Positions 15,959 through 25,762 of a stretch of 64,000 nucleotides of DNA are shown here, piece after piece. Location: assembly GCF_900156435.1 (NCBI RefSeq), contig NZ_FTPQ01000002.1, forward strand, positions 62,001 through 126,000, read 5' to 3'. The position numbers and the translations under genes were made by a program. Positions within the stretch are counted from its first letter, which is position 1; every line of letters starts with the position of its first letter. Under the pieces are notes generated by a model that was not told the origin of the DNA, did no database searches, and was given only the letters and a program-made list of their open reading frames with translations. This DNA is from Microbacterium sp. RU1D (GTDB taxonomy: Bacteria > Actinomycetota > Actinomycetes > Actinomycetales > Microbacteriaceae).

Positions 15959-17107
15959 ATGACGTACACCCAGACCACGCCGGATCACGGAGCCGCCGAC
16001 CGCGGATCCACCGGCACCCGCGGCGACGTGGACGACGTCTCGCGCCTGCTCGAGCCCGACGGCTCGCGCACCCCGGATGCCGAGCTCGACCCGTGGATCG
16101 CCGACCTCTCGCCGCACGAGCTGCGCGCCCTCCACCGCGACATGGTCCTCACCCGTCGCCTCGACGCCGAGGGCGTCGCTCTGCAGCGCCAGGGTCAGCT
16201 CGCCCTGTGGGCGCCGTGCCGCGGTCAGGAGGCCGTGCAGGTGGGCACCGCCCACGCCCTCGCTCCCGGCGACTTCGTCTTCCCCAGCTACCGCGAGCAC
16301 GGCGTGCTGCTCGGCCGCGGCGCGAAGCCCGCCGACTACGTGCTCGCCTGGCGCGGCGAGGAGCACTCCGCCTACGACCACACCACGATCAACGCGGCCC
16401 CGCCGCAGATCATCATCGGCGCGCAGTCGCTGCACGCGACCGGGTGGGCCATGGGCGCCCAGCGCGACGGCTCGACCGACGTCGCCGTGGCGTATTACGG
16501 CGACGGCGCCACCAGTCAGGGCGATGTCAACGAGGCGATGGTGTTCGCCTCGTCGTTCCGCGCCCCGGTGGTGTTCGTCTGCTCCAACAACCAGTGGGCG
16601 ATCAGCGAACCGGTCACCGTGCAGGCGAAGTACCCGATCGCGGGCCGGGCGCCGGGATTCGGCATCCCGAGCATGCGCGTCGACGGCAACGACGCCCTCG
16701 CGTGCGTCGCCGCGATGCGGTGGGCGCTCGACCGCGCCCGCCGCGGGGAGGGGCCCTCGTTCATCGAGGCCGTGACCTACCGCATGGGTCCGCACACCAC
16801 GAGCGACGACCCCACGCGGTACCGCGACGCCGACGAGGTCGAGGCGTGGTCGCAGCGCGACCCGATCGCCCGGCTCGAGGCATACCTGCGCGCCGAGGGC
16901 GTGCTCGACGACTCCGCCCTCGACGAGGTGGCGCGCGCCGCCGACGCCCTTGCCGCCGAGGTGCGCGCCGCGTGCATCGGCGCGACCACCCGCGCGCCCG
17001 AGACGATGTTCGACCACGTCTATGCCGAGCCCCACGCGGGTCTGGAGAGGCAGAAGGCCGCGTACGTCGACTACCTCGCGGGGTTCGAGCAGGAGGGCGC
17101 GCGATGA
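15959..17107 (+). CDS. bkdA: Branched-chain 2-oxoacid dehydrogenase E1 alpha subunit
   Basis: A 382-residue ThDP-dependent E1 alpha subunit that decarboxylates 2-oxoacids. The ThDP/Mg motif starts at GDG (about residue 181) and ends at the paired Asn of SNNQW; the phosphorylation-loop-like YRMGPHTTSDDP follows. ATG 15959 is chosen over ATG 15953 because GGAGGG directly abuts the latter and gives a 6-nt spacing to the former. E1 alpha alone cannot separate pyruvate from branched-chain substrates. The Lrp-type regulator and the downstream leucine operon favour the branched-chain enzyme. No E3 gene is present. Confidence 0.85.
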   Translation: MTYTQTTPDHGAADRGSTGTRGDVDDVSRLLEPDGSRTPDAELDPWIADLSPHELRALHRDMVLTRRLDAEGVALQRQGQLALWAPCRGQEAVQVGTAHALAPGDFVFPSYREHGVLLGRGAKPADYVLAWRGEEHSAYDHTTINAAPPQIIIGAQSLHATGWAMGAQRDGSTDVAVAYYGDGATSQGDVNEAMVFASSFRAPVVFVCSNNQWAISEPVTVQAKYPIAGRAPGFGIPSMRVDGNDALACVAAMRWALDRARRGEGPSFIEAVTYRMGPHTTSDDPTRYRDADEVEAWSQRDPIARLEAYLRAEGVLDDSALDEVARAADALAAEVRAACIGATTRAPETMFDHVYAEPHAGLERQKAAYVDYLAGFEQEGAR

Positions 17108-17187
17108 CGAGCATGACTCTCGGCTCGGCGCTCAACGCGGGCCTGTCGAAGGTGCTCGAGGCGGACGGGAAGGAGATCTCGCGATGA
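17104..17187 (+). CDS. Echo mini-ORF repeating the N-terminus of E1 beta
   Basis: A 27-residue frame begins MTSMTLGSALNAGLSK, closely matching the start of bkdB (MTALTLGSAINAGLSK). It has its own AGGAGG site and ATGA overlap with the bkdA stop, and its TGA overlaps the bkdB ATG. It ends in KEISR, whose DNA holds the AAGGAG site of bkdB. Many differences from bkdB are synonymous. It may be a remnant of a deleted second E1 beta gene or a translated coupling peptide. Confidence 0.7.
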   Translation: MTSMTLGSALNAGLSKVLEADGKEISR

Positions 17188-18185
17188 CCGCACTCACCCT
17201 GGGTTCCGCGATCAACGCGGGCCTGTCGAAGGCGCTCGAGGCGGACGAGAAGGTCCTCCTGATGGGCGAGGACATCGGTGCGCTGGGCGGCGTGTTCCGC
17301 GTCACCGACGGTCTGCAGCGGCGTTTCGGCGCGCAGCGCGTGGTCGACACGCCCCTCGCGGAGGCGGGCATCGTCGGCACCGCCGTCGGCCTCGCCCTGC
17401 GCGGCTACCGACCGGTCGTCGAGATCCAGTTCGACGGCTTCGTCTACCCGGCCTTCGACCAGATCGTCTGCCAGGTCGCCAAGCTGCACTACCGCAGCAG
17501 CGGCCGCATCCGGATGCCGCTGGTCATCCGCATCCCGTGGGCCGGGGGAGTCGGCGCGGCCGAGCACCACTCGGAATCGCCCGAGGCCTACTTCGTGCAC
17601 ACCGCGGGGCTGCGCGTGGTCGCGCCCAGCACCCCGCAGGACGCGTACGTCATGCTGCAGCAGGCCGTGGCATCCGATGACCCCGTCATCTTCTTCGAGC
17701 CCAAGCGCCTGTACCACTCCAAGGGCGAGGTGGATCTGGACGCGGACCTCGCCGACGCCCCGCCCCTGCACCTGGCCCGCGTCGCCCGCGAGGGCACCGA
17801 CGCCACGATCGTCACCTACGGCGCCCAGGTGCGCACGGCCCTCGATGCCGCGCTCGCCGCGGAGGACGAGGGGCTCTCGCTCGAGGTCGTCGACCTGCGC
17901 TCGCTCTCACCCATCGACATGAACACCGTCGCGGCATCCGTCCGCAAGACCGGGCGGGTCGTGGTGACGCACGAGGCCGCGCGGCAGGCGGGGGTCGGGG
18001 CGGAGCTCGTCGCGAGCATCACCGAGCAGTGCTTCGAATACCTCGAAGCGCCGCCCCAGCGCGTGACCGGGCACGACATCCCATACCCGCCGTCGAAGCT
18101 CGAGAAGCATCACGTGCCCGACCTCGATCGCATCCTGTACGCCGTCGACCGGGTGCTCGAGCGCGGGGAAGGGGTGCTGCGATGA
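17184..18185 (+). CDS. bkdB: Branched-chain 2-oxoacid dehydrogenase E1 beta subunit
   Basis: A 333-residue E1 beta subunit, partner of the preceding alpha subunit in the E1 heterotetramer. It has the conserved MGEDIGALGGVFRVTDGL and DTPLAEAGIVGTAVGLA motifs, PWAGGVGAAEHHSES, and the C-terminal transketolase domain with VVTHEAARQAGVGAE. Its ATG overlaps the stop of the preceding mini-ORF, with AAGGAG 8 nt upstream. Its stop overlaps the ATG of a second mini-ORF. Confidence 0.9.
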   Translation: MTALTLGSAINAGLSKALEADEKVLLMGEDIGALGGVFRVTDGLQRRFGAQRVVDTPLAEAGIVGTAVGLALRGYRPVVEIQFDGFVYPAFDQIVCQVAKLHYRSSGRIRMPLVIRIPWAGGVGAAEHHSESPEAYFVHTAGLRVVAPSTPQDAYVMLQQAVASDDPVIFFEPKRLYHSKGEVDLDADLADAPPLHLARVAREGTDATIVTYGAQVRTALDAALAAEDEGLSLEVVDLRSLSPIDMNTVAASVRKTGRVVVTHEAARQAGVGAELVASITEQCFEYLEAPPQRVTGHDIPYPPSKLEKHHVPDLDRILYAVDRVLERGEGVLR

Positions 18186-18286
18186 TCGAGGAGCACACGC
18201 CGTCGATTCACCTCGTTCGTCGGCTGACGCGTGTCGCGCGCTCGCCGCGGATCCGTTTCGTCCTCGGTGAAGGGGGCGCTCGATGA
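18182..18286 (+). CDS. Second echo mini-ORF before bkdC
   Basis: A 34-codon frame, MIEEHTPSIHLVRRL followed by an Arg-rich tail, opens on an ATGA overlap with the bkdB stop and ends in a TGA overlapping the bkdC ATG. Its first 12 nt (ATGATCGAGGAG) and the purine-rich ribosome-binding region before it repeat the corresponding positions of bkdC at 18283. Beyond MIEE there is no similarity. Translation is plausible; function is unknown. Confidence 0.5.
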   Translation: MIEEHTPSIHLVRRLTRVARSPRIRFVLGEGGAR

Positions 18287-19764
18287 TCGAGGAGTTCCTG
18301 CTGCCGGATCTCGGCGAGGGTCTCCCGGAGGCCGAGATCGTCGCGTGGCTCGTCGCCGAGGGCGACGTCGTGAGGCTCAACCAGACCATCGCCGAGGTCG
18401 AGACGGCCAAGGCGGTCGTCGAGATCCCCTCGCCCTACGCCGGAACCGTGCAGGGGCTGCACGCGGCCGCCGGCGACGTTGTCGCGGTCGGCTCGCCGCT
18501 GGTGTCGTTCGCCGTGGGCGGGGCGGAGGCGAAGGATCCGGCGCCCGAGCGCGCGGCCGGGGCCGGAGTGACGGGGGTCGGAGCCGCCGGGGCCGGGGTG
18601 ACGGGCTCTGGCGCCGCCGGGGTCGGGGCCGGGGCGCCCGGAGCCGTCGCGGCCGGAGCCACCGCCGACGAGGCCGAGCGGGCGACGCCCAACCTCGTCG
18701 GCTACGGCGCCGCGCCCTCCACCGGCAGCCGGCCGACGCGTCGCGCCCGCGGCGGCGGCTCGACCGCCACGCTCGACGCCGACACGGCCGTCCGCGAGGC
18801 CGCGCCGCACGACGTCGTGCGCACGGGACCGATCGATCTGCCGCTCGAGCGTCCGCGCTCGACGCCGCCGGTGCGCAAGCTCGCGAAAGACCTCGGGGTC
18901 GACCTCGTGCTCGTCGCGGCCGCCCACCCGGGCGAGGCCGTGACGCGCGCGCACGTCGAGGAATACGCGGCGCGGGAGCCCGCGGCATCCGTCGCCCCCT
19001 CCACCCCCGCGTCGAGGGTCCCCCCGGCTGCGTCCGCCTCCGTCGCCCGCCCGGCTCCCGGCGAGCGGGTCACCCGTACGCCCATCCGCGGCGTGCGCAA
19101 GCACACGGCGGCCGCGATGGTGCAGAGCGCGTTCACCGCTCCGCACGCGACGACCTTCCTCACGCTCGACGTCACCGCGACGACCGAGCTGCTGGCATCC
19201 CTGAAGACCGACCGCGCTCTCGACGGGCACCGGATCGGCGTGCTGGCCGTGGTCGCGAAGGCCGTGTGCCTGGCCCTCGGGCGCACGCCGGCGCTGAACG
19301 CGCGGTGGGACGAGGCCGCCGGCGAGATCATCGAGCACCACTACGTGAACCTCGGCATCGCGGCCGCGACCGACCGCGGTCTCGTCGTGCCGGTCGTGCG
19401 GGATGCCGAGCGCCTTGCACTCGTCGACCTCGCTGATGCGATCGCGGAGCTCGCCGGTACCGCCCGCGCCGGACGCACCGCGCCGGCCGACATGACGGGT
19501 GGGACGTTCTCGATCACGAACGTCGGGGTGTTCGGGGTGGATGCCGGAACCCCCATCCTCAACCCGGGAGAGGCCGGGATCCTCGCCGTCGGCGCCGTAC
19601 GGCGCACGCCGTGGGAGCACCGGGGCGAGATCGCGCTGCGCGACGTGCTGACCCTCAGCCTGTCGTTCGACCACCGCGTGGTTGACGGGGCCGAGGCGGC
19701 GCGGTTCCTGACCGACGTCGCGGGCGTGCTGCGCGAGCCCGGTCGGGCGATGCTGCTGCGCTGA
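18283..19764 (+). CDS. bkdC: Dihydrolipoamide acyltransferase E2 of the 2-oxoacid dehydrogenase complex
   Basis: A 493-residue E2 core subunit. One lipoyl domain (1-85) has the attachment Lys43 in VETAKAVVE. A Gly/Ala-rich linker contains repeats of GVTGxGAAGAG. The E1/E3-binding domain (VRKLAKDLGVDL, about 200) is followed by a second Ala/Pro linker and the catalytic domain ending in the active-site motif HRVVDG (His about 464). It transfers the acyl group from E1 to CoA. E3 must come from elsewhere in the genome. The linker is longer than in many E2 proteins. Confidence 0.92.
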   Translation: MIEEFLLPDLGEGLPEAEIVAWLVAEGDVVRLNQTIAEVETAKAVVEIPSPYAGTVQGLHAAAGDVVAVGSPLVSFAVGGAEAKDPAPERAAGAGVTGVGAAGAGVTGSGAAGVGAGAPGAVAAGATADEAERATPNLVGYGAAPSTGSRPTRRARGGGSTATLDADTAVREAAPHDVVRTGPIDLPLERPRSTPPVRKLAKDLGVDLVLVAAAHPGEAVTRAHVEEYAAREPAASVAPSTPASRVPPAASASVARPAPGERVTRTPIRGVRKHTAAAMVQSAFTAPHATTFLTLDVTATTELLASLKTDRALDGHRIGVLAVVAKAVCLALGRTPALNARWDEAAGEIIEHHYVNLGIAAATDRGLVVPVVRDAERLALVDLADAIAELAGTARAGRTAPADMTGGTFSITNVGVFGVDAGTPILNPGEAGILAVGAVRRTPWEHRGEIALRDVLTLSLSFDHRVVDGAEAARFLTDVAGVLREPGRAMLLR

Positions 19765-19783
19765 GGGACCCGGGCGGAACGAC

Positions 19784-19849
19784 CCGTCGAGTGTCCAGGA
19801 CATGCCGTCGGTGCGGGGGTGACGGCGGCGTGTCTCGGACACTCGACGG
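19784..19849. repeat. Dispersed palindromic repeat family A, copy 1
   Basis: Arms 19784-19807 and 19826-19849 pair at 21 of 24 positions around an 18-nt loop. The arm core is GTCGAGTGTCCAGGACA. Further copies lie near 30081-30195 and 61995-62056. Here it separates the convergent bkdC and tetR genes and could act as a bidirectional terminator. Confidence 0.85.
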
Positions 19850-19886
19850 ATGGGCGCGAGGGGCGGGACCGGCGCGACGCGGGCGG

Positions 19887-20714
19887 TCAGGCCGTCAAGG
19901 CGGCCAGCGCCATGCGCGTCAGCGTCGGGCGCACGCGCGACGTCGGAACGCCGCGCACGCTGTGGGGTGTCGAGTTGATGAGGCCGAAGCACGCGAGAGC
20001 GCGCACGCGCCGTTCGGCGGGGGTCTCGGCATCCGGACTCTCCGCCGCCATCGCGTCGGTCCAGACCGCGACGTAGGCGTTCTGCAGGAGGCGCACCGTG
20101 CGGCGGTCGTCGGGGGCGAGGCGGTCGAGGTCGCGGTCCTGCACGCGGATGACGTCGGCCTCGGCGAGCGCGAACGCGACGTGGAAGTCGACGAGGGCGG
20201 CGAGGGATCCGGATGCCGTGCGGGCAGGGCCGCGGGCGTCCTCGGCGACACAGCGGGTGGGGGTGGGCTCGATGGGTGTTCCCGCCGGTGTGCTCGGGCT
20301 GGGGGTCGCACTCTCCGGCGGGAGGTGCGCGGCGGCGACCGCCCGCCCGCCCGTGAGCAGGCGTTCGCTGACGTCGACGAGGATCGCGCCGAGGAGTGCC
20401 TGCTTGCTCGCGACGTGCCGGTAGACGGCGGGTCCGCTGACCCCGGCGGCCTCGCCGATGTCGCCGAGGGTGACGCCGTCGAAACCCCGCTCGGCGAACA
20501 GGCGGGCGGCGGCGGCGAGGAGTGCGGCACGGCGCTCGGCCTTCGCGCGGTCGCGGGCGGTGGTCGGGGGAGTGGCGGCCGGTGCGAGGCCCGGCCCCGA
20601 GGCGGGGGTCGATGCCGGGGCGGTGGTCGAGGGGGCGGGTTCCGTGCGCTCACGGGGCGGCGCGGGAGCATCGTCTCCGCTCGCGGCGCGAGAGGGGTCG
20701 GGAGGTCTTGTCAT
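19887..20714 (-). CDS. TetR family regulator of the leucine-degradation operon
   Basis: A regulator of about 275 residues with an unusually long Pro/Ala/Thr-rich N-terminal extension (about 50 residues). The TetR helix-turn-helix follows (ALLAAAARLFAERGFDGVTLGDIGEAAGVSGPAVYRH), then a divergent ligand domain interrupted by a Pro/Thr insert. ATG 20714 or 20720 are both possible. It is transcribed away from the carboxylase operon across a 22-bp palindrome, so it most likely represses that operon and itself in response to an acyl-CoA or branched-chain metabolite. Confidence 0.85.
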   Translation of the reverse strand: MTRPPDPSRAASGDDAPAPPRERTEPAPSTTAPASTPASGPGLAPAATPPTTARDRAKAERRAALLAAAARLFAERGFDGVTLGDIGEAAGVSGPAVYRHVASKQALLGAILVDVSERLLTGGRAVAAAHLPPESATPSPSTPAGTPIEPTPTRCVAEDARGPARTASGSLAALVDFHVAFALAEADVIRVQDRDLDRLAPDDRRTVRLLQNAYVAVWTDAMAAESPDAETPAERRVRALACFGLINSTPHSVRGVPTSRVRPTLTRMALAALTA

Positions 20715-20742
20715 CGGCATCCGCTCGGGTTAGCCTGGGGTC

Positions 20743-20764
20743 TCAGTTAGCCAACATTAACTGA
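20743..20764. promoter_or_regulatory. Candidate TetR operator
   Basis: TCAGTTA (20743-20749) and TAACTGA (20758-20764) form a perfect inverted repeat with an 8-bp centre. It is one of the few AT-rich spots, midway between the tetR and carboxylase starts; GTTAGCC also occurs as a direct repeat just to its left (20729-20735). Confidence 0.6.
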
Positions 20765-20811
20765 AATCGACGGGGCTGTCGACGATGCGGCCACCGGAAC
20801 GGAAAGCCGCC

Positions 20812-22545
20812 ATGAGCACAGCACCGGATTCGTCCGCAGGGATCGCGGACACAGCGCCTGCAACCGCAGCGCCTGCACACGCAGCCCCCACCGCCGAACA
20901 GCCCGCGGGCGCCGCGCCCGCTGCACGCCCCGCGGGCGCCGAGCCCGCGGCCCCAGCCCCCGGCCCCGACGACCTCGCCCGACGCGCGACCGCACCGACC
21001 CAGCGCGACCTCGCAGCCGCCCTCCGCGCCACCCTCGCCCGCACCGCGCGCGGGGGCTCCGACGCCGCCCGCGAGCGGCACACGGCGCGGGGCAAGCTCC
21101 TCGCCCGCGACCGCATCGATCGCCTGCTCGACGAGGGTAGCCCCTTCCTCGAGGTCGCCCCGCTCGCCGCCCACGGTCTGTACGACGGCGGCGCTCCGGC
21201 CGCGGGGGTCGTCGCCGGCATCGGTCTCGTGCACGGGCGGCACGTGATGGTCGTCGCCAACGACGCGACGGTGAAGGGAGGCGCCTATTTCCCGCTGACG
21301 GTGAAGAAGCACCTGCGCGCGCAGGAAATCGCGCTCGACAACCGCCTGCCGTGCGTCTACCTCGTCGACTCCGGGGGAGCGTTCCTGCCGATGCAGGACG
21401 AGGTGTTCCCCGACCGCGACCACTTCGGTCGCATCTTCCGCAACCAGGCGCAGTTGTCGGCGCGCGGCGTCCCGCAGATCGCCGCGGTGATGGGCTCCTG
21501 CACGGCGGGAGGCGCGTACGTCCCGGCGATGAGCGACGAGAGCGTGATCGTGCGGGGCCAGGGCACGGTGTTCCTCGGCGGGCCGCCCTTGGTGAAGGCC
21601 GCCATCGGCGAGGACGTCACCGCTGAGCAGCTCGGCGGCGGCGACCTGCACGCGCGTCGCTCGGGAGTGGTCGACCACCTCGCCGACGACGACGAGCACG
21701 CCCTCGAGATCGTGCGCGACATCGTCGCGACCCTCCCTCCGACGCCGGCGCCGGTGTGGCAGGTCGAGGAGCCCGCGGAGCCCGCGCGCGATCCGCAAGA
21801 CCTCTACGGCCTCGTCCCGGCCGACGTCGCGCAGCCCGTCGACATGCGCGCGATCATCGACACCCTCGTCGACGCCGCCTCCCTGCACGAGTTCAAGGCG
21901 CTCTACGGCGAGAGCGTCATCACGACCTTCGCGCGCCTGCACGGGCACCCGGTCGCGATCATCGCGAACGACGGCGTGCTCTTCAGCGAGTCGGCCCTGA
22001 AGGCGGCGCACTTCATCGAGCTCGCCGACCAGCGCGGCATCCCCCTGCTGTTCCTGCAGAACATCACCGGCTTCATGGTGGGGCGGGATGCCGAGGCCGG
22101 CGGCATCGCGAAGGACGGCGCCAAGATGGTCACCGCCGTCGCCACCACGCGCGTGCCCAAGCTCACCGTCCTCGTCGGTGGGTCGTACGGCGCCGGCAAC
22201 TACGCCATGTGCGGTCGCGCCTATGATCCGCGGTTCCTGTGGACCTGGCCCGCGAGCCGCATCTCGGTGATGGGCGGTGCGCAAGCGGCATCCGTCCTCT
22301 CCACCGTCCAGCGCGATCAGCGCGCCGCCCGGGGCGAGGAGTGGACGGATGCCGAGCAGCGCGCGTTCGAAGAGCCCATCCGCGCCCGCTACGAGGAGCA
22401 GGGCGACCCGTACTACGCCACCGCCCGCCTGTGGGACGACGGCGTGATCGATCCCGTCGACACGCGCACGATGCTGGGGCTCGCCCTCGACGTCGTCAGC
22501 CGCGTCCCGCTGGCCGACCGGGGCTTCGGCCTCTTCCGGATGTGA
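20812..22545 (+). CDS. accD1: Acyl-CoA carboxylase carboxyltransferase subunit (methylcrotonyl-CoA type)
   Basis: A 577-residue beta subunit. The first 55 residues are a low-complexity Ala/Pro tail, then the two crotonase-like carboxyltransferase halves. The N half has [17 protein letters not shown] and [18 protein letters not shown]; the C half has the acyl-CoA site [16 protein letters not shown]. It transfers CO2 from biotin to an acyl-CoA, most likely 3-methylcrotonyl-CoA from leucine. ATG 20812 follows GGAAAG; ATG 20785 lacks one. Its stop overlaps the next gene start (GTGA). The mycobacterial counterpart is accD1. Confidence 0.9.
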   Translation: MSTAPDSSAGIADTAPATAAPAHAAPTAEQPAGAAPAARPAGAEPAAPAPGPDDLARRATAPTQRDLAAALRATLARTARGGSDAARERHTARGKLLARDRIDRLLDEGSPFLEVAPLAAHGLYDGGAPAAGVVAGIGLVHGRHVMVVANDATVKGGAYFPLTVKKHLRAQEIALDNRLPCVYLVDSGGAFLPMQDEVFPDRDHFGRIFRNQAQLSARGVPQIAAVMGSCTAGGAYVPAMSDESVIVRGQGTVFLGGPPLVKAAIGEDVTAEQLGGGDLHARRSGVVDHLADDDEHALEIVRDIVATLPPTPAPVWQVEEPAEPARDPQDLYGLVPADVAQPVDMRAIIDTLVDAASLHEFKALYGESVITTFARLHGHPVAIIANDGVLFSESALKAAHFIELADQRGIPLLFLQNITGFMVGRDAEAGGIAKDGAKMVTAVATTRVPKLTVLVGGSYGAGNYAMCGRAYDPRFLWTWPASRISVMGGAQAASVLSTVQRDQRAARGEEWTDAEQRAFEEPIRARYEEQGDPYYATARLWDDGVIDPVDTRTMLGLALDVVSRVPLADRGFGLFRM

Positions 22546-24587
22546 CTGTGAACACCCCCGCCCCCCTGTTCCGCACCGTCCTCGTCGCCAACCGCGGCGA
22601 GATCGCCCGCCGCGTGTTCCGCACGCTCCGCCGCCTCGGCATCCGTTCCGTGGCGGTGTACACCGACGCGGATGCCGGTTCCCCCCACGCCCGCGAGGCC
22701 GACCATGCCGTGCGGGTTCCGTCGTATCTCGACGTCGACGCGGTGATCGCCGCCGCCGTGTCGAGCGGAGCGGATGCCGTGCACCCCGGGTACGGCTTCC
22801 TGAGCGAGAACGCCGCCTTCGCCCGCGCGTGCGCCGTCGCCGGAGTCGTCTTCGTCGGCCCGGGCGTCGAGGCGCTGGAGGTCATGGGCGACAAGATCCG
22901 CGCGAAGGCGCACGTCGCCGGGCACGGCGTGCCCACGGTGCCGGGCTTCTCGGCCGCGGGACTCTCCGACACCGAGATCGCGGCATCCGCCGACCGCGCC
23001 GGGTACCCCCTGCTGGTGAAGCCCTCCGCCGGCGGCGGCGGGAAGGGGATGACGGTCGCCACCGGTCCCGCCGACCTGCCGGACGCACTCGCCACCGCCC
23101 GCCGCGTCGCGCGGGCCGCGTTCGGCGACGACACCCTGCTGCTCGAGCGCCTGCTCGAGCGCCCGCGGCACATCGAGGTGCAGGTGCTCGCCGACGCGCA
23201 CGGCACGACCATCTCCCTCGGCGAGCGCGAGTGCACCCTGCAGCGGCGGCATCAGAAGGTCATCGAGGAGGCGCCCTCACCCGTGGTGGATGCCGCGACG
23301 CGGGCCCTCCTCGCAGAGGCCGCCGTCGCCGCCGCCCGCAGCGTCGGCTACCTCGGCGCGGGCACGGTGGAATTCCTCGTCGCCGGCGACCGGATCGACG
23401 AGCCGTTCTTCATCGAGATGAACACGCGCCTCCAGGTCGAGCACCCCGTGACAGAGCTCGTCACCGGTGTCGACCTCGTCGAGCAGCAGCTGCGGGTCGC
23501 GGCCGGCCTGCCGCTCGAGACCGGCGAGATCCGCCTCGACGGTCATGCGATCGAGGCGCGCGTGTACGTCGAGACCCCGGCGCGCGGCTACCTCCCCGCC
23601 ACCGGGACCGTGACGGCCTGGCATCCCGGACCCGCTCGCGTCGACAGCGCCGTCGAGACCGGGAGTGTGATCAGCCCCCTGTACGACCCCATGATCGCCA
23701 AGGTCATCGCGCACGGGCCCGACCGCGACACCGCCCTTGCCCGTCTCGACGCGGCGCTCGCCGAGACGATCGTGCTCGGCGTCGACACCAACATCGCCGA
23801 CCTGCGCGCGCTGCTCGCCGAGCCGGCCGTGCGCGGCGGCGACCTCGACACGGGATTGCTCGACCGGCGGGGGACACCCGAGGCTCCGGAACCCTCGCCG
23901 GACGCGCTCGCCGCGGTGGCCGCGGCGGTGGTGGATGCCGGCGCCCCGGTGGACGCATCGGTCTGGGGCCGCGTCGGGGCGTGGCGCGCCGGGGGAGCGG
24001 CGGCTCACCAGACGGTGTCTCTGGAGGACGACGCCGGGTGCGTGCACACTGTCACGCCGGGCGAGGTCGAAGCTGTCGTGACGGGCGGCCCCGTCGAGTA
24101 CTGGGTGCACGCCGACGGCGGGGCGCATCGTCTGCGTCTCGTCTCCCGTCGGGCCGACGCGGAGCGCCGCCGTGTCGCCGTGGGCCGCGCGCGGGGAGCC
24201 GTCGATCCCGACCTCGTCGCCCCGCTGCCCGGCACCGTCGTCGCCGTGCACGCGCACGACGGCGACACCGTCGAGGCGGGCGCCCGGCTCGTCACCATCG
24301 AGGCGATGAAGATGGAGCACACGGTTGTCGCGCCCCATGCCGGGACGGTGCGGCTGCGCACGTCCGCGGGCGCCCAGGTCGCCCGCGACGCTGTCGTCGC
24401 CACGGTGACCCCCGCCGCCGAGCGCCCCGAGCCTCAGATCACTGAGCCCGTCGAAAGGACCGGTACCCCACCGGCGTCGGTGGCGCCGGCGGCTTCGGCA
24501 GGCTCAGCCACTCCCGCCGGTTCCGACCCTTCCGCCGGCATCCCGGCATCCGTCCCCACCCCTTCCCCCAAGGAGACCCACCCGTGA
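22542..24587 (+). CDS. accA1: Acyl-CoA carboxylase biotin carboxylase/BCCP subunit
   Basis: A 681-residue alpha subunit. The biotin carboxylase domain opens [16 protein letters not shown], has the ATP-grasp Gly loop SAGGGGKGM and [17 protein letters not shown] beta-barrel linker precedes the BCCP domain with the biotinylated Lys590 in EAMKME. After BCCP an extra tail of about 50 residues ([14 protein letters not shown] onward) is encoded by a family B repeat rather than by conserved sequence. It starts at GTG 22542, overlapping the previous stop; GTG 22548 is possible. It pairs with the preceding gene. Confidence 0.9.
   Translation: MTVNTPAPLFRTVLVANRGEIARRVFRTLRRLGIRSVAVYTDADAGSPHAREADHAVRVPSYLDVDAVIAAAVSSGADAVHPGYGFLSENAAFARACAVAGVVFVGPGVEALEVMGDKIRAKAHVAGHGVPTVPGFSAAGLSDTEIAASADRAGYPLLVKPSAGGGGKGMTVATGPADLPDALATARRVARAAFGDDTLLLERLLERPRHIEVQVLADAHGTTISLGERECTLQRRHQKVIEEAPSPVVDAATRALLAEAAVAAARSVGYLGAGTVEFLVAGDRIDEPFFIEMNTRLQVEHPVTELVTGVDLVEQQLRVAAGLPLETGEIRLDGHAIEARVYVETPARGYLPATGTVTAWHPGPARVDSAVETGSVISPLYDPMIAKVIAHGPDRDTALARLDAALAETIVLGVDTNIADLRALLAEPAVRGGDLDTGLLDRRGTPEAPEPSPDALAAVAAAVVDAGAPVDASVWGRVGAWRAGGAAAHQTVSLEDDAGCVHTVTPGEVEAVVTGGPVEYWVHADGGAHRLRLVSRRADAERRRVAVGRARGAVDPDLVAPLPGTVVAVHAHDGDTVEAGARLVTIEAMKMEHTVVAPHAGTVRLRTSAGAQVARDAVVATVTPAAERPEPQITEPVERTGTPPASVAPAASAGSATPAGSDPSAGIPASVPTPSPKETHP
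24442..24507. repeat. Dispersed repeat family B inside the accA1 3' end
   Basis: CTGAGCCCGTCGAAAGGACC (24442-24461) and the inverted GGCTTCGGCAGGCTCAG (24491-24507) are variants of the repeat seen intergenically at 27033 and 40464. Here both arms are translated as the C-terminal tail of the carboxylase. Confidence 0.8.
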
Positions 24588-25762
24588 GCATCGACAGCCA
24601 GCAGGCCTTCACCGACGACGAGCGCGAACTGAGCGCGATGGTGCGCGAGTTCGCCGACGAGGTGATCGCGCCCCGCTCCTACGAGGCCGACCGTGCGCAC
24701 GCGCTTCCCCTCGACATCGTCGAGCAGATGGGCGAGCTCGGCCTGTTCGGACTGCCCTTCCCCGAGGAGATCGGCGGACAGGGCGGCGACTACGCGAGCC
24801 TCTGCGTCGCGATCGAGGGCGTCGCGCGCGTCGACCAGTCGATGGCGATCACCCTCGAGGCCGGAGTCGGCCTCGGCGCCATGCCGATCCACCGCTACGG
24901 CACCGCGGAGCAGAAGGCGGAGCACCTGCCCGACCTCGTCGCCGGTCGCGCGCTCGCCGGTTTCGGTCTGACCGAGGCCGAAGCCGGCAGCGACGCCGGC
25001 GCCACGCGCACCACGGCGCGCCGGGAGGGCGATGAGTGGGTGATCGACGGGTCGAAGCAGTTCATCACCAACTCCGGCACCGACATCACCCGGTTCGTCA
25101 CCGTCACGGCGGTGACCGGGCGCACCGACGCGGGCCGCCCCGAGATCTCGACGATCATCGTCCCCAACGGCACGCCGGGCTTCACCGTCGGGCCCGCCTA
25201 CGACAAGGTCGGCTGGAACGCCTCCGACACCCACCCGCTCACCTTCGACGGGGTGCGGGTGCCCGCCGCGAACCTGCTCGGCGAACGCGGCCACGGGTTC
25301 AAGAACTTCCTGCGCACGCTCGACGAGGGCCGTGTCGCCATCGCCGCCCTCGCCACCGGCGCCGCGGAGGGCTGCCTCGAAGCCGCCGTCGATTACGCCC
25401 GCAGTCGCACGGTCTTCGGCGAGCGCCTGTCGACGCGCCAGAGCATGCAGTTCCTCCTCGCGCGCATGCACGCGCGCGTGCACACCGCGCGCCTGGCGTG
25501 GGTGCACGCGGCGCGCCTGTGCGACGCCGGCAAGCCGTTCTCGGTGGATGCCGCGGTCGCCAAGATGACCGCCAGCGACGCCGCGATGGCCAACGCCCGC
25601 GATGCGACGCAGGTGTTCGGAGGCAACGGGTTCATCAACGAGTACCCGGTCGCGCGGCACTACCGCGACTCGAAGATCCTCGAGATCGGCGAGGGCACGA
25701 CCGAGGTGCAGCTCATGGTGATCTCGCGCGCGCTGGGACTCACCGGTACCGTTGCCGCATGA
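24584..25762 (+). CDS. Acyl-CoA dehydrogenase (isovaleryl-CoA dehydrogenase type)
   Basis: A 392-residue FAD-dependent acyl-CoA dehydrogenase. The helical N-terminal domain is followed by the FAD/substrate motif [17 protein letters not shown], then SKQFITNSG, and a C-terminal helical domain ending in the FAD motif [18 protein letters not shown] and [12 protein letters not shown]. Within this operon it fits oxidation of isovaleryl-CoA to 3-methylcrotonyl-CoA, the step before the carboxylase. It starts at GTG overlapping the carboxylase stop. The mycobacterial equivalent by position is fadE19. Confidence 0.9.
   Translation: MSIDSQQAFTDDERELSAMVREFADEVIAPRSYEADRAHALPLDIVEQMGELGLFGLPFPEEIGGQGGDYASLCVAIEGVARVDQSMAITLEAGVGLGAMPIHRYGTAEQKAEHLPDLVAGRALAGFGLTEAEAGSDAGATRTTARREGDEWVIDGSKQFITNSGTDITRFVTVTAVTGRTDAGRPEISTIIVPNGTPGFTVGPAYDKVGWNASDTHPLTFDGVRVPAANLLGERGHGFKNFLRTLDEGRVAIAALATGAAEGCLEAAVDYARSRTVFGERLSTRQSMQFLLARMHARVHTARLAWVHAARLCDAGKPFSVDAAVAKMTASDAAMANARDATQVFGGNGFINEYPVARHYRDSKILEIGEGTTEVQLMVISRALGLTGTVAA

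Noticed and set aside
17104-17187. E1 beta starting at 17104
   Set aside because: The frame from 17104 stops at 17187 and is in a different phase from the E1 beta frame starting at 17184.
24422-24587. The accA1 C-terminal tail as a separate protein domain
   Set aside because: It lies beyond the biotinyl domain and corresponds to repeat family B DNA, with no hydrophobic core or motif.
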